A DNA stretch of 64,000 nt from Psychrilyobacter atlanticus DSM 19335 (GCF_000426625.1 NZ_KE384547.1:1162986-1226985); one strand, 5' to 3'; counted from the first letter of the stretch, positions 1 to 8,239 are shown. Notes: a model not told the origin generated them from the sequence alone. Translations and numbers: made by a program.

Positions 1-1624
1 CCATGAGAACGGTATTTGGTTTTAGACGACCGATTCCACTGGATTGTACAGTTTCAAGAAAGGTATCTACCATATTTTCTCCGACGACTACTTCGGAAAA
101 AGCTAAAATTTTATTTTCTTTCAGATAACAATCTAATTTTACTTTGGCTTCTTTAATCTTCTCCTGCATATCTTCTAGGTGTCCAAAAATAAATCTCACA
201 AGGGTAATTACTCCACGTCCTTTGGAAAAATGATTGGCTAGATAAATTAAATTACTTCTGTTTTGGGGATTTCCGGAGAATACAATGATATCAGGTTTCC
301 AGTTTTTTTCCTGTTTTTCATTGAATCTTAATTTTAAAAGACATGTTCTGATAATAGATATCAACACTCCATCTCTAAGGTCTCCCCATGTTCGAGTAAT
401 ATTCTTTTTACTGATATAGAGGTAGATGATAAATGTAAAGGTAAGGCATATAACCGTAGCTGTAAAATTAATTAAAAACATAACTCCATAGGATCCAAGA
501 GCTCCTATTAAAGATATTACCCAGTGAGTTTTAAAAGTCGGTCTAAAACTTGGGTTACCAACTATCTTTTCTAGTGCTACAACCATATTTATAGCTCCAT
601 AGGTATTTAGAAAAAACATAGTAATAATAGGAGCTACAAAGTTTAAGTTAACCATTATTATAAAAATAAATGCTATAATGAAGCTTATAAGTGCAGCTAT
701 TCTTGGTTCATTAGCTTTACCGCTTCCACGACCTAAAAATGAGGGTAAAACCGAATCTTTAGCTAGAGCCTGCATAGTTCTTGGTGCAGAAATCATACTT
801 CCAAGGGCAGAAGAAAGGGTCGCGGCCCAAACTCCACCGATAATAAGTACAGGGAAATTAACTTTACTTATGAGTACCAATTTATTACTGATAAGTTCTT
901 CTACTGGGATATTAAATCCAAACCAAAATATCTGTAGTATGTAGATTAAAAATGTAACTCCAATAGCATAAAATGTTCCCTTAGGGATATTTTCCCTGGG
1001 ATTAGTAAGGTCTCCAGACATACTGACACCTGCTAAGATACCTGTTACTGCTGGGAAAAAAACAGCAAATGTCATCCAAAAATTACCACTTTCTACATAT
1101 GTACCAAGGGATGTGGGAACATAGTTATAACTACCAGAAGTGATAATTGTACCCAGTGAAAGGAGGATAAGGCAGAATATACCATATTGCATCTTAACTG
1201 CCAGATCTGCTCCAATACTGGAGATAATACCTATTATAACTGTTACACCCACAGAAAGTAAAAGAGTATTTATATCTGGGAATATGAGTTTAACCGACTC
1301 TATAAATCCTAGGATATAAAGAGCTACTGATATAACCTGGGATAAATATAGAGGGATCCCGATACTTCCGCCTATTTCTAAACCGAGACTTCTTGAGATC
1401 AGGAAATAGGCTCCTCCTCCCTTCACTTCCATATTTGTAGTAATACTAGCCATTGAAAAAGCAGTAGAGATAGTAATGATGTGAGCTAGCACAACAATAC
1501 CTAAGGTTCCTAATATTCCCGCATTACCTACTATCCATCCAAATCTCAAATAAAAAATTACACCCATTATTGTAAGAAAGGTAGGGAGAAAAACTCCATT
1601 AAATGTACCAAATCTTTTTTCCAT
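1..1624 (-). CDS. SLC12-type cation-chloride cotransporter (3' end cut by window)
   Basis: A multi-pass membrane protein of the APC superfamily that most resembles the SLC12 (Na-K-Cl / K-Cl cotransporter) branch. The first 100 residues contain FLPTFLTIMGVIFYLRFG and a following glycine-rich GGGAYFLISRSLG stretch, both typical of SLC12 proteins and of their bacterial relatives. About twelve hydrophobic segments are followed by a soluble C-terminal region with the phrase IIVFSGNPQNRSNL, which is also SLC12-like. The ATG at 1624 is preceded by GAGGTGG. About 541 codons lie in the window and the C-terminus is missing. It probably moves K+, Na+ and/or Cl- across the inner membrane, but substrate cannot be read from sequence; a general amino-acid permease is the alternative. 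It is divergent from the diguanylate cyclase at 1866. Confidence 0.8.
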   Translation of the reverse strand, partial: MEKRFGTFNGVFLPTFLTIMGVIFYLRFGWIVGNAGILGTLGIVVLAHIITISTAFSMASITTNMEVKGGGAYFLISRSLGLEIGGSIGIPLYLSQVISVALYILGFIESVKLIFPDINTLLLSVGVTVIIGIISSIGADLAVKMQYGIFCLILLSLGTIITSGSYNYVPTSLGTYVESGNFWMTFAVFFPAVTGILAGVSMSGDLTNPRENIPKGTFYAIGVTFLIYILQIFWFGFNIPVEELISNKLVLISKVNFPVLIIGGVWAATLSSALGSMISAPRTMQALAKDSVLPSFLGRGSGKANEPRIAALISFIIAFIFIIMVNLNFVAPIITMFFLNTYGAINMVVALEKIVGNPSFRPTFKTHWVISLIGALGSYGVMFLINFTATVICLTFTFIIYLYISKKNITRTWGDLRDGVLISIIRTCLLKLRFNEKQEKNWKPDIIVFSGNPQNRSNLIYLANHFSKGRGVITLVRFIFGHLEDMQEKIKEAKVKLDCYLKENKILAFSEVVVGENMVDTFLETVQSSGIGRLKPNTVLM

Positions 1625-1737
1625 AGTTCCACCTCGTTATTTAATTTCTATTTTTTGTTACTAAATTTAATTTTAGAACAAAAAATAATATTTGTACATA
1701 GTACACTATATTTACTCCTTAACAAACTATAATCCTA

Positions 1738-1785
1738 TTAAGATTAAATTATTTTAATCTTAAAATTAAAATAATTTAATCTTAA
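1738..1785. repeat. Perfect 21-bp inverted repeat in a divergent promoter region
   Basis: The arms at 1738-1758 and 1765-1785 are exact reverse complements, separated by 6 bases. Each arm can also fold on itself (AAGATTAAA / TTTAATCTT in the left arm), so cruciform or alternative hairpins are possible. It lies between the divergent SLC12-like gene and the GGDEF gene, about 80 bases before the latter. It has no T-run typical of a terminator, so an operator or nucleoid-protein site is more likely. Confidence 0.6.
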
Positions 1786-1865
1786 GCTAGGTATATTTCA
1801 TTTTAAATACTATTTGATAGAGGAAAGGAAAATATATAATGTATATTTAATAGTGAGGTGATTAG

Positions 1866-3455
1866 ATGAATTTAAAAAAGAATGTATATATAGTAAATTT
1901 TTTTACAGCAATTATCCCCATATTAATAATTTCCATGGTTACATATTTTATTTTCTCGGAAAAATTGGAGGAGTTAGAAGAGGAAAAATTTGAATTTATA
2001 AGCCAGACTATAGAAAAGCATCTAGATGAAAAAATATCAAATAGTCTTGAGATGCTGATTTATTTAGAAGGTGTCTATAAAAATGAAGATAATTATTTAA
2101 TGGATATACATAATGGAGGCGGTGATAAGGAAAGAACTGACCATATGCTTCATCACATGGGGAAATTATCTACCTTAGAAAATACAGTTAAATTTATAGC
2201 TTATGGAACAGCTGAAAAAGAAATGTTTTTTGATGAAAATGCAGGGGATCAACATCTGCCCTCTGATTATGACCCTACTGTAAGACCGTGGTATGTAGGA
2301 GCGTTAAATTCTTCAGGTTACTATCTGTCTGAAGTTTTTAGACATGCAGGAACAAAGGAACCTATTATTACAATATCTAAAAAGATAGAGATAGATGGCA
2401 AAGAAACAGGGGTATTGACAGCTCTCCTGGATCTCTCTGTAATATCCAAAACTCTATCAGAGTATAAAATTGGAGAAAATGGAAGTTTTTTTATTGTAGA
2501 TAAAAATAATAAGATGCTTATTGGCTCAGATGGAGATAAAGAAAAGTTTAGTTATATAGATGATATGGATTTAGATAGTCTCAAGACTCATGAATTTGAA
2601 AAAAATACTCCAGAGGGAACTATAATATATCATATTTATAAGTTGAAAAATTTAGATGCGGCCTTAATAGGAGTAGTTTATGAAAAGGAGCTCCACGCTC
2701 CTCTTTATAAATTAAAAAATATAGTGTTGTTAATATTATTTATAGTTATTGTCATTATAAGTGTTATATTATTTATTTTTGGTAAATTTTTTGATAAGTC
2801 TCTGGACAGGTTATCCTATATAGTTAATAGTATCTCCAATGGAAATTACACAAAAAATATAGATAAATTAACGGATATGATAGGAGAAAAAAGTGAATTA
2901 AAGATTATTAAAGAAGCTATAAAAAATATGAACTATGAGATAGTTAAGAGAGAGGTAGAATTAAAATATATATCTGAAACAGACCCATTGACGGATATAT
3001 GTAATAGAAGGGCTATTATAAGTTTTATAGAGATAGAAATTCAAAGGGCAAAAAACTTTGAATCAGAATATACTATTATTATGTTTGATTTAGATAAATT
3101 TAAGAGATTAAATGATAAATTCGGACATCTATTTGGAGATGAAGTTTTAAGGGAGGTATGTAAAATAGTGTCAAACAATATAAAAGACACAGATAAATTT
3201 GGAAGGTACGGAGGAGAAGAATTTTTAATTATACTTCCTGACACGGCTTTCTCTGAGGGAATTGAAGTAGCTGAGAGGTTGAGAAAAAAAATTGAGGGGA
3301 TGACGTGGAAGAACGATGTAGTTGTAACGGTCAGTATGGGAGTCATTAGGAATATGAAAGCTGATACTTTGGATCTATCCTTGGAAAGAGTGGATAACCT
3401 CCTCTACAAAGCTAAAAATAACGGCAGAAATAGAATAGAATATCAAAAAATATAA
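1866..3455 (+). CDS. Cache-sensor diguanylate cyclase (GGEEF)
   Basis: A membrane-bound enzyme predicted to make cyclic di-GMP from two GTP. One transmembrane helix at about 9-30 and another at about 284-306 bracket a periplasmic double-Cache region. A linker follows, then a GGDEF domain from about 370 with FDLDKFKRLND and GGEEF at 449-453. The Cache region carries Y135, R140, W142 and Y143 in the spacing Y-x4-R-x-W-Y, plus D189; this matches the published amino-acid-binding dCache_1 signature, so an amino acid is the likely ligand (inference). The inhibitory I-site is K440-D-T-D443 instead of RxxD, so product inhibition may be weak. GAGGTG precedes the ATG. It is monocistronic, followed by the rubrerythrin promoter. 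Confidence 0.9.
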   Translation: MNLKKNVYIVNFFTAIIPILIISMVTYFIFSEKLEELEEEKFEFISQTIEKHLDEKISNSLEMLIYLEGVYKNEDNYLMDIHNGGGDKERTDHMLHHMGKLSTLENTVKFIAYGTAEKEMFFDENAGDQHLPSDYDPTVRPWYVGALNSSGYYLSEVFRHAGTKEPIITISKKIEIDGKETGVLTALLDLSVISKTLSEYKIGENGSFFIVDKNNKMLIGSDGDKEKFSYIDDMDLDSLKTHEFEKNTPEGTIIYHIYKLKNLDAALIGVVYEKELHAPLYKLKNIVLLILFIVIVIISVILFIFGKFFDKSLDRLSYIVNSISNGNYTKNIDKLTDMIGEKSELKIIKEAIKNMNYEIVKREVELKYISETDPLTDICNRRAIISFIEIEIQRAKNFESEYTIIMFDLDKFKRLNDKFGHLFGDEVLREVCKIVSNNIKDTDKFGRYGGEEFLIILPDTAFSEGIEVAERLRKKIEGMTWKNDVVVTVSMGVIRNMKADTLDLSLERVDNLLYKAKNNGRNRIEYQKI

Positions 3456-3464
3456 ATAAAAAAA

Positions 3465-3493
3465 TTGACAGACAGATGTTTATGACATATACT
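3465..3493 (+). promoter_or_regulatory. Sigma-70-type promoter of the rubrerythrin operon
   Basis: TTGACA at 3465-3470 and TATACT at 3488-3493 are separated by 17 bases, close to the ideal housekeeping promoter. It lies about 45 bases before the rubrerythrin start and just upstream of the palindrome at 3502-3515. Confidence 0.75.
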
Positions 3494-3501
3494 TTTAAAA
3501 A

Positions 3502-3515
3502 GATCGTATACGATC
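3502..3515. promoter_or_regulatory. Palindromic operator GATCGTATACGATC, candidate OhrR site
   Basis: A perfect 14-bp palindrome placed 8 bases after the -10 element, covering the expected transcription start. A dimeric repressor bound here would block initiation. The obvious candidate is the MarR/OhrR-type protein encoded second in the same operon, giving autoregulation. The sequence differs from the Bacillus OhrR site, so this is inference from position. Confidence 0.6.
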
Positions 3516-3539
3516 AATATTTAGTGGGGGGGAAAAGTC

Positions 3540-3971
3540 ATGAATATAAAAGGAAGTAAAACTGAGAAAAATTTAATACAGTCATACCAAGTGGAGTTAG
3601 CAGGAGACGCACTTTATAACATATTTGCGGAAAAAGCTAGAGAAGAGGGGCATGAAGATGTAGCTTCATCATTTGAAAAATTAGCCAAGGAAGAGGTTGG
3701 ACATAGTGAAGTTTTTAAAAGGTTTTTAGGAGAAGTAAATATAAATATAGATATAGAGAATTTAAAATCTATGTGTGGTGAAACAGTTTCAAATTTAAGG
3801 ATGGCTTCTGCCGGAGAATACCAGGCATATAAAGAAATATATCCTGAATTTTCAAAGGTAGCTCAATCAGAAGGATTTTCTGAAATAGCAAAAGTATACG
3901 AAGTGCTGGGAAATGTTGAGTTGAGACATAGTAACATTTTAAAAGAATTGGCAGATGGGATAGAAAATTAA
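3540..3971 (+). CDS. rbr: Rubrerythrin-like diiron protein without rubredoxin domain
   Basis: A ferritin-like four-helix protein of 143 residues, expected to reduce peroxide in the cytoplasm of an anaerobe. The diiron ligands are visible: E19, E52-x-x-H55, E93 and E127-x-x-H130. Classical rubrerythrin carries a C-terminal rubredoxin domain, which is absent here; a separate four-cysteine mini-protein is encoded two genes downstream and might serve as electron carrier (inference). The ATG at 3540 follows a G-rich ribosome binding site. It is first in an operon with the OhrR-type repressor and the zinc-ribbon protein. Confidence 0.88.
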   Translation: MNIKGSKTEKNLIQSYQVELAGDALYNIFAEKAREEGHEDVASSFEKLAKEEVGHSEVFKRFLGEVNINIDIENLKSMCGETVSNLRMASAGEYQAYKEIYPEFSKVAQSEGFSEIAKVYEVLGNVELRHSNILKELADGIEN

Positions 3972-3987
3972 TATTAGAGGTGGAGAG

Positions 3988-4410
3988 ATGGAAGATTATC
4001 TAAAGCTGGATATGCAGCTTTGTTTCAAATTTTATAAGATATCAAGATCTATCATAAGGGCCTATAAACCTTTATTGGAGAAATTAGGCCTTACTTATCC
4101 TCAATATTTGGCTATGCTGGTAATGTGGGAATACAATGAAATATCATTTTCTGATATAAGTAAAAAATTAGATTTAAAAACAGGGACACTGTCTCCTATG
4201 TTAAAAAAACTAGAAAAAATGGAACTTATAGAGCGGGTAACTTCAGATACCGATTGTAGAAAAATAATGATAGGGATAACCAAAACAGGCTTGAAATTAA
4301 AAATAAAAGCTGAAAGTATACCCTTGGAAATATTAAAAAAGACAGGGATAACCATGGAAGAGTTAAAAGATATAAAGGCTGTACTTCAAGTCGTAGAAGA
4401 TAAATTTTAG
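3988..4410 (+). CDS. ohrR: MarR-family, OhrR-type peroxide-sensing repressor
   Basis: A 140-residue winged-helix repressor. The N-terminus LDMQLCFKFY places Cys12 where OhrR proteins have their reactive cysteine (C15 in Bacillus subtilis). Tyr26 and Tyr37 match the two tyrosines (Y29, Y40) that contact that cysteine, at the same offset of three. The LTYPQYLAMLVMWE helix, the recognition region around KTGTLSPMLKKLE and a degenerate DTDCRK wing complete the fold. OhrR proteins leave DNA when the cysteine is oxidised by organic hydroperoxide. It starts 17 bases after rubrerythrin, so it probably senses peroxide and derepresses its own operon. Confidence 0.82.
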   Translation: MEDYLKLDMQLCFKFYKISRSIIRAYKPLLEKLGLTYPQYLAMLVMWEYNEISFSDISKKLDLKTGTLSPMLKKLEKMELIERVTSDTDCRKIMIGITKTGLKLKIKAESIPLEILKKTGITMEELKDIKAVLQVVEDKF

Positions 4411-4421
4411 GAGATGATTTT

Positions 4422-4568
4422 ATGGAAGAGTTTTATTATTTTGGAGATGAAGTAGAAAAAGGAACATATATGTGTATCTTATGTGGTTTGGAATTAAAGA
4501 TGGAAAAAGGCGAAACTTTAGATCTATGCCCTATATGCTCAGGATCCAAATATCAAAAAACAGATTAA
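4422..4568 (+). CDS. Small zinc-ribbon / rubredoxin-like protein
   Basis: A 48-residue protein with two CxxC pairs, CILC and CPIC, about 20 residues apart. This is a treble-clef, zinc-ribbon or rubredoxin-like metal knuckle. The ATG at 4422 sits 11 bases after the ohrR stop with a GGAG-type ribosome binding site overlapping that stop. Position suggests a partner of the rubrerythrin, replacing its missing rubredoxin domain. A rubredoxin would usually have CxxCG in both knuckles; the first here is CILCG and the second CPICS, so Fe or Zn are both possible. Confidence 0.7.
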   Translation: MEEFYYFGDEVEKGTYMCILCGLELKMEKGETLDLCPICSGSKYQKTD

Positions 4569-4581
4569 TATCAAATAAAAG

Positions 4582-4621
4582 TAGTGGATTGTTTAATAGA
4601 GCAGTCCACTATTTATGTTTT
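4582..4621 (+). terminator. Terminator of the rubrerythrin operon
   Basis: Stem arms TAGTGGATTG (4582-4591) and CAGTCCACTA (4602-4611), with one G-T pair, are followed by a T-rich stretch. Confidence 0.6.
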
Positions 4622-4686
4622 TAATGTTTTATCTTAAAAACTTATGTTATTATATAAAATATATTTTTATTAAATGGAGGTCGTTT

Positions 4687-5295
4687 ATGCTTGTTGATAT
4701 AACTCAAGAAACAAAGATTGGAAAAATATACAGAACTGGGTCTCCAGCTCTCAATGTAAAAGAAATTATCTGCAATGAAGGAACAAAATCAGAATATAAA
4801 ACTATTGAATACAGTATCGCTACTCACAATATGGGAACCCATATAGATGTTATGGGTGTAGGGGTAGAGATCCCCCTTGAAAGACTTATTGGAAATGGAA
4901 TTAAATACGATGTTTCTCATATAACTGATAGACCAGTTGAGGTTAAAGATATCGATCTATCTCTTATAGAAGGGGGAGAATTTATATTTTTTCAAACTAA
5001 TTGGGACCGATATCTAATGGAAGATAAATATGCTGATCATCCTGAAATATCCATAGATCTTGCAAAAAAATTATCTGAACTAGATATAAATATGGTCGGA
5101 ATAGATGCTCTTGGTATTGGAAGAGGAAAAAATCATGGAACTATTGATAAATTGTTGGGAAAAGCAAAGAAATATGCTATTGAAAATTTATGCAATTTAG
5201 ATAAAATTCCAGCCAAAGGATTTAAGGTATATTGTCTGCCAACTAAGATAGAGGGGTTAGATGCTCTACCTGCAAGGATACTTGTAGAATTTTAA
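4687..5295 (+). CDS. Cyclase-family (kynurenine formamidase-like) metal hydrolase
   Basis: A 202-residue protein of the cyclase family (PF04199 type), which includes arylformamidase and related amidohydrolases. The family metal motif HxGTHxD is present as HNMGTHID near residues 46-53. The following histidine usually found in the xxPxH part is not obvious (VMGVGVEIP), so metal binding may differ. I chose the ATG at 4687 because AAATGGAGG sits just before it; an upstream in-frame ATG at 4615 lacks a ribosome binding site and would add a hydrophobic tail unlike the family. The substrate is unknown, and no tryptophan catabolic genes are nearby. Confidence 0.75.
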   Translation: MLVDITQETKIGKIYRTGSPALNVKEIICNEGTKSEYKTIEYSIATHNMGTHIDVMGVGVEIPLERLIGNGIKYDVSHITDRPVEVKDIDLSLIEGGEFIFFQTNWDRYLMEDKYADHPEISIDLAKKLSELDINMVGIDALGIGRGKNHGTIDKLLGKAKKYAIENLCNLDKIPAKGFKVYCLPTKIEGLDALPARILVEF

Positions 5296-5355
5296 ATTTT
5301 TATGAACAATAAATATTTTGATTTTGAAACAGCAAAAATATTTAGAAAAAAATAA

Positions 5356-5383
5356 AAAAGGAATAGGTCTCCCTATTCCTTTT
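5356..5383. terminator. Bidirectional terminator between cyclase gene and proC
   Basis: Perfect 12-bp stem AAAAGGAATAGG / CCTATTCCTTTT with a 4-base loop between convergent genes; A and T runs on the two sides serve both strands. Confidence 0.85.
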
Positions 5384-5405
5384 CCTATAAATTACAATTA
5401 AACTC

Positions 5406-6209
5406 TTATTTACTCATTTCTTCAGATTTTTCCATACACTTTATCATCCCGGAAATTACAGATGATCTAAATCCTGTTTTTTCAAGTTCTGCTACAGCTT
5501 CAATAGTTGTTCCTCCAGGGGAGCATACCATATCTTTTAAAGCTCCCGGATGTATACCAGTTTCTAAGATCATCTTAGCGGATCCCATCACTGCCTGGGA
5601 GGCAAATTTATATGCTTTATTTCTTGGCATACCTGCTAAAACAGCAGCATCTGCCATAGCTTCTATAAACATAAACACATAGGCAGGGGCAGACCCACTT
5701 ACACCTATGACACTATGGATAAGAGTTTCAGGAATTTCCTCCACTTCTCCAAATCCCTCTAAGATCTGTTTGGCTACGGAAGCTTCTTCAGGTGTTACAT
5801 TTCTATTTGGACTCATAGAAGTCATCCCCATACCTACAAAGGCAGGTGTATTTGGCATTGTACGGATAATTTTAGCTTTATCTCCTAATCTCTCTTCGAT
5901 TGCAGCAATAGTCACTCCGGCAGCAATTGAAATGATTACCTTGGTATCGTCTACAACAGGTTTTACTTCTTCCATAACCAGGGAAAAGATGTTAGGCTTA
6001 ACAGCTACCAAGATCATCTCACTAGAACTCACTAGTTCAGTAGGAGTAGATGAGGTATTTATTCCGTATTTTTTCTTTAAATCTTTTTGTCTGTCTTCAT
6101 TTTTTTCAAAGACATAGATATTCTCAGCATTGTCAAAAGAATCGATAATCCCCTTTAACATTGCTTCTCCCATATTTCCACAACCTATAAATCCAATTTT
6201 CTTATTCAT
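5406..6209 (-). CDS. proC: Pyrroline-5-carboxylate reductase
   Basis: Catalyses the last step of proline synthesis, NAD(P)H reduction of 1-pyrroline-5-carboxylate. At 267 residues it has the normal family length. The N-terminal Rossmann motif is GFIGCGNMGEAMLKG. The family segments IRTMPNTPAFVGMGMT and, near the C-terminus, VCSPGGTTIEAV are present. It is a single gene facing the divergent XRE-cupin regulator at 6451, with about 240 bases between the two starts. Confidence 0.96.
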   Translation of the reverse strand: MNKKIGFIGCGNMGEAMLKGIIDSFDNAENIYVFEKNEDRQKDLKKKYGINTSSTPTELVSSSEMILVAVKPNIFSLVMEEVKPVVDDTKVIISIAAGVTIAAIEERLGDKAKIIRTMPNTPAFVGMGMTSMSPNRNVTPEEASVAKQILEGFGEVEEIPETLIHSVIGVSGSAPAYVFMFIEAMADAAVLAGMPRNKAYKFASQAVMGSAKMILETGIHPGALKDMVCSPGGTTIEAVAELEKTGFRSSVISGMIKCMEKSEEMSK

Positions 6210-6390
6210 ACAATAATCTCCTCTGTAAAATTTTATGTTTAAATATTTATTCTAAAAAGTTCCTTCACTTTCTTCAATGATCTTATCTTGAAGTATTTTC
6301 TAAGATTTTTATTTTATTATTTATTATATTACATCTTGAAGTAATTACAAACTTTTTATAGGAGAAATATATTTTATTTGTTTACTATAT

Positions 6391-6418
6391 TTGCTTTATA
6401 TTGATAGTGTGTTAGAAT
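6391..6418 (+). promoter_or_regulatory. Possible promoter of the XRE-cupin regulator
   Basis: TTGCTT at 6391 and TAGAAT at 6413 are spaced by 16 bases, 33 bases before the start codon. This is a moderate match in AT-rich DNA. Confidence 0.4.
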
Positions 6419-6450
6419 GAGAAGAGGGAAATCGAAAAAAAGGAGTTACT

Positions 6451-7059
6451 ATGAACAAAACTGTAGGGAATCGTATAAAAAAATTAAGAACTAAAAGAAA
6501 AATGACATTAAAAGAATTAAGTTTACTTTCGGATCTTTCAGTGGGATTTTTGTCACAATTGGAAAGGGGAATGACCAGTGTTGCAATTGATGACCTTGAA
6601 AAATTATCGAAGATATTTGACGTTGATATAAGTTTCTTTTTTACTCATGCAACAAATGAAAAGAGTTATGTGATGAAATCTTATGAAAGAAGAGTTTCAC
6701 CAATTGCAAGAGGGAATTCTATCCAATACTATCTTTCAAAAGTGATAGAGGATAAACAGTTACTTCCAAGGCTCATTGAACTTTTACCAGGACATAAAAG
6801 CTCTGCCTTAGAGAGGGAACATGAACATGAAGGTGAAGAATTTATATATGTATTAGAAGGGATACTAACCCTTGTAGTGGACGGCGTAAAAACAGATCTA
6901 TATCCAGAGTATACAGCACATTATTTAACATCATCTCCTCATAACTGGATAAATAATACCAATAAAACAGTTAAATTTGTTACTGTGAATACTCCTAATT
7001 TTTTAATAGATGCAGATGGAGAATTGTTTTATAAGAGTCCTGATAAAGAAATAGATTAA
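6451..7059 (+). CDS. XRE-family regulator with C-terminal cupin
   Basis: A 202-residue transcription factor. Residues about 8-62 form a lambda-repressor-like helix-turn-helix (LKELSLLSDLSVGFLSQLERG). Residues about 105-185 form a cupin with the EREHEHEGEEFIYVLEG metal-binding-like strand. This architecture (PuuR/SutR-like) usually senses a small molecule, often an amino acid or polyamine derivative, through the cupin. Its target is unclear. The divergent neighbour is proC, so proline or glutamate metabolism is one guess. GGAG precedes the ATG. Confidence 0.88.
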   Translation: MNKTVGNRIKKLRTKRKMTLKELSLLSDLSVGFLSQLERGMTSVAIDDLEKLSKIFDVDISFFFTHATNEKSYVMKSYERRVSPIARGNSIQYYLSKVIEDKQLLPRLIELLPGHKSSALEREHEHEGEEFIYVLEGILTLVVDGVKTDLYPEYTAHYLTSSPHNWINNTNKTVKFVTVNTPNFLIDADGELFYKSPDKEID

Positions 7060-7060
7060 T

Positions 7061-7098
7061 AAAAAAATTCTCATAGATGGTTCTATGAGAATTTTTTT
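7061..7098 (+). terminator. Terminator after the XRE-cupin gene
   Basis: A 17-bp stem (7061-7077 with 7082-7098) with the loop TGGT, ending in seven T. Confidence 0.9.
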
Positions 7099-7243
7099 AT
7101 TGTCTAGGAAATTATACCCTCAAGGGGCATCACCAAAATGCTATTACTTAACAACATAAATATAGGATTTTGAGATAAAATTTATTAAATAAAAAAATTA
7201 AAAATCTAGATTGTGACCCTTTGGGTGCAATGTCACGTTATTA

Positions 7244-8239
7244 TTAATTATCCAGTTTGACTTTTACAGTGAAATTATCGATCAAATTTCCTGTTCCTGG
7301 ATGGCCATCTGATGTGGCGATAGAGTCAAGAGAAAATCTGGTAACTGTCTGACCTTCAGGAACTACATACTCCTGGGTGTAGGTTACCCATCCATCTCTT
7401 CCGGTTGTCATAGTTTTTTGGAGGTCCAGACTCTCGCTAGAACCGCCGACACTCAGAGCAGCAGTATCGTCTCCTGATCGTCCCCTGTGGCTGACAGTCC
7501 ATACTAAAGTTGTTCCGGGAATGGTAGGGATATCCTGATATAAGGAGGCAGCCTGGTTTGCATTCATTTCTAGAAAATAACCTCCATCTACGGCATTTAC
7601 TCCTAGAAAACCATCTTTCCATATCTCTATTTTTTTATCTGTAGCAGTAGTCTTCCAATTATCGATCTGACCTTCATTGAATAGAGTCCAATTTGTGAAA
7701 TCCCTGGGTAAGGATTCAAAACTTGGATTATTTCTATACTGTCCATTGTCATCAACGTCCAGATTTTGATTTCGAAGATCATCTAAAGTGACAGAACCTT
7801 CACCTTTCCATATCTCATATACCTTGTCGTAGGTATATGCCCCATTGGGAAGGTTGGCATAGATCTCACCTGTGGTCTTATTGTAGAACCATCCCCCTGT
7901 ATTATCTCTGATTCCAACAACTCTATCAGTTTCACCATAAGAACCGTTATTATCTGAAAATGCTTCGGTAGGGTGAATATCAAACTTATTGAGTAAACTA
8001 ACATCGTTGGAACCCAGGTTGGGAAATTCATCGGCAAAGTTACTGTCAATGGAAAGTTTGGATCTAATTAAACCTAATTTATGCTGTACCTTTGCTACCT
8101 TACCTTTGGCTAGTTCTTTTCTGAGTTTAGGGACAAGGGTAGTAGCCAGCAGACCGATTATTCCTATGACAATTAATAGTTCTATCATGGTAAAACCAAG
8201 ATTTTTTTTATAGGGATTTGAAGAATGGGTGTTATCCAT
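7244..8239 (-). CDS. Type IV pilin-like protein with large C-terminal jelly-roll-like domain
   Basis: The N-terminus has a short leader ending in Gly15, then FTMIELLIVIGIIGLLATTL: a class III prepilin cleavage site with Glu at mature position 5 and the hydrophobic assembly helix. Pilins and pseudopilins usually have 130-180 residues; this one has 331. The extra part, from about residue 170, begins NPSFESLPRDFTNW and continues with IEIWKDG and NANQAASLYQDIPTIPGTTL. That pattern resembles the galactose-binding-like beta-sandwich modules of many marine secreted proteins. I infer a minor tip pilin or pseudopilin carrying an adhesin-like module. No other pilus assembly gene is nearby. The ATG has GGAGGTAAG upstream. 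Confidence 0.82.
   Translation of the reverse strand: MDNTHSSNPYKKNLGFTMIELLIVIGIIGLLATTLVPKLRKELAKGKVAKVQHKLGLIRSKLSIDSNFADEFPNLGSNDVSLLNKFDIHPTEAFSDNNGSYGETDRVVGIRDNTGGWFYNKTTGEIYANLPNGAYTYDKVYEIWKGEGSVTLDDLRNQNLDVDDNGQYRNNPSFESLPRDFTNWTLFNEGQIDNWKTTATDKKIEIWKDGFLGVNAVDGGYFLEMNANQAASLYQDIPTIPGTTLVWTVSHRGRSGDDTAALSVGGSSESLDLQKTMTTGRDGWVTYTQEYVVPEGQTVTRFSLDSIATSDGHPGTGNLIDNFTVKVKLDN

Noticed and set aside
5707-6117. 136-codon plus-strand ORF
   Set aside because: Antisense to proC; no start signal.
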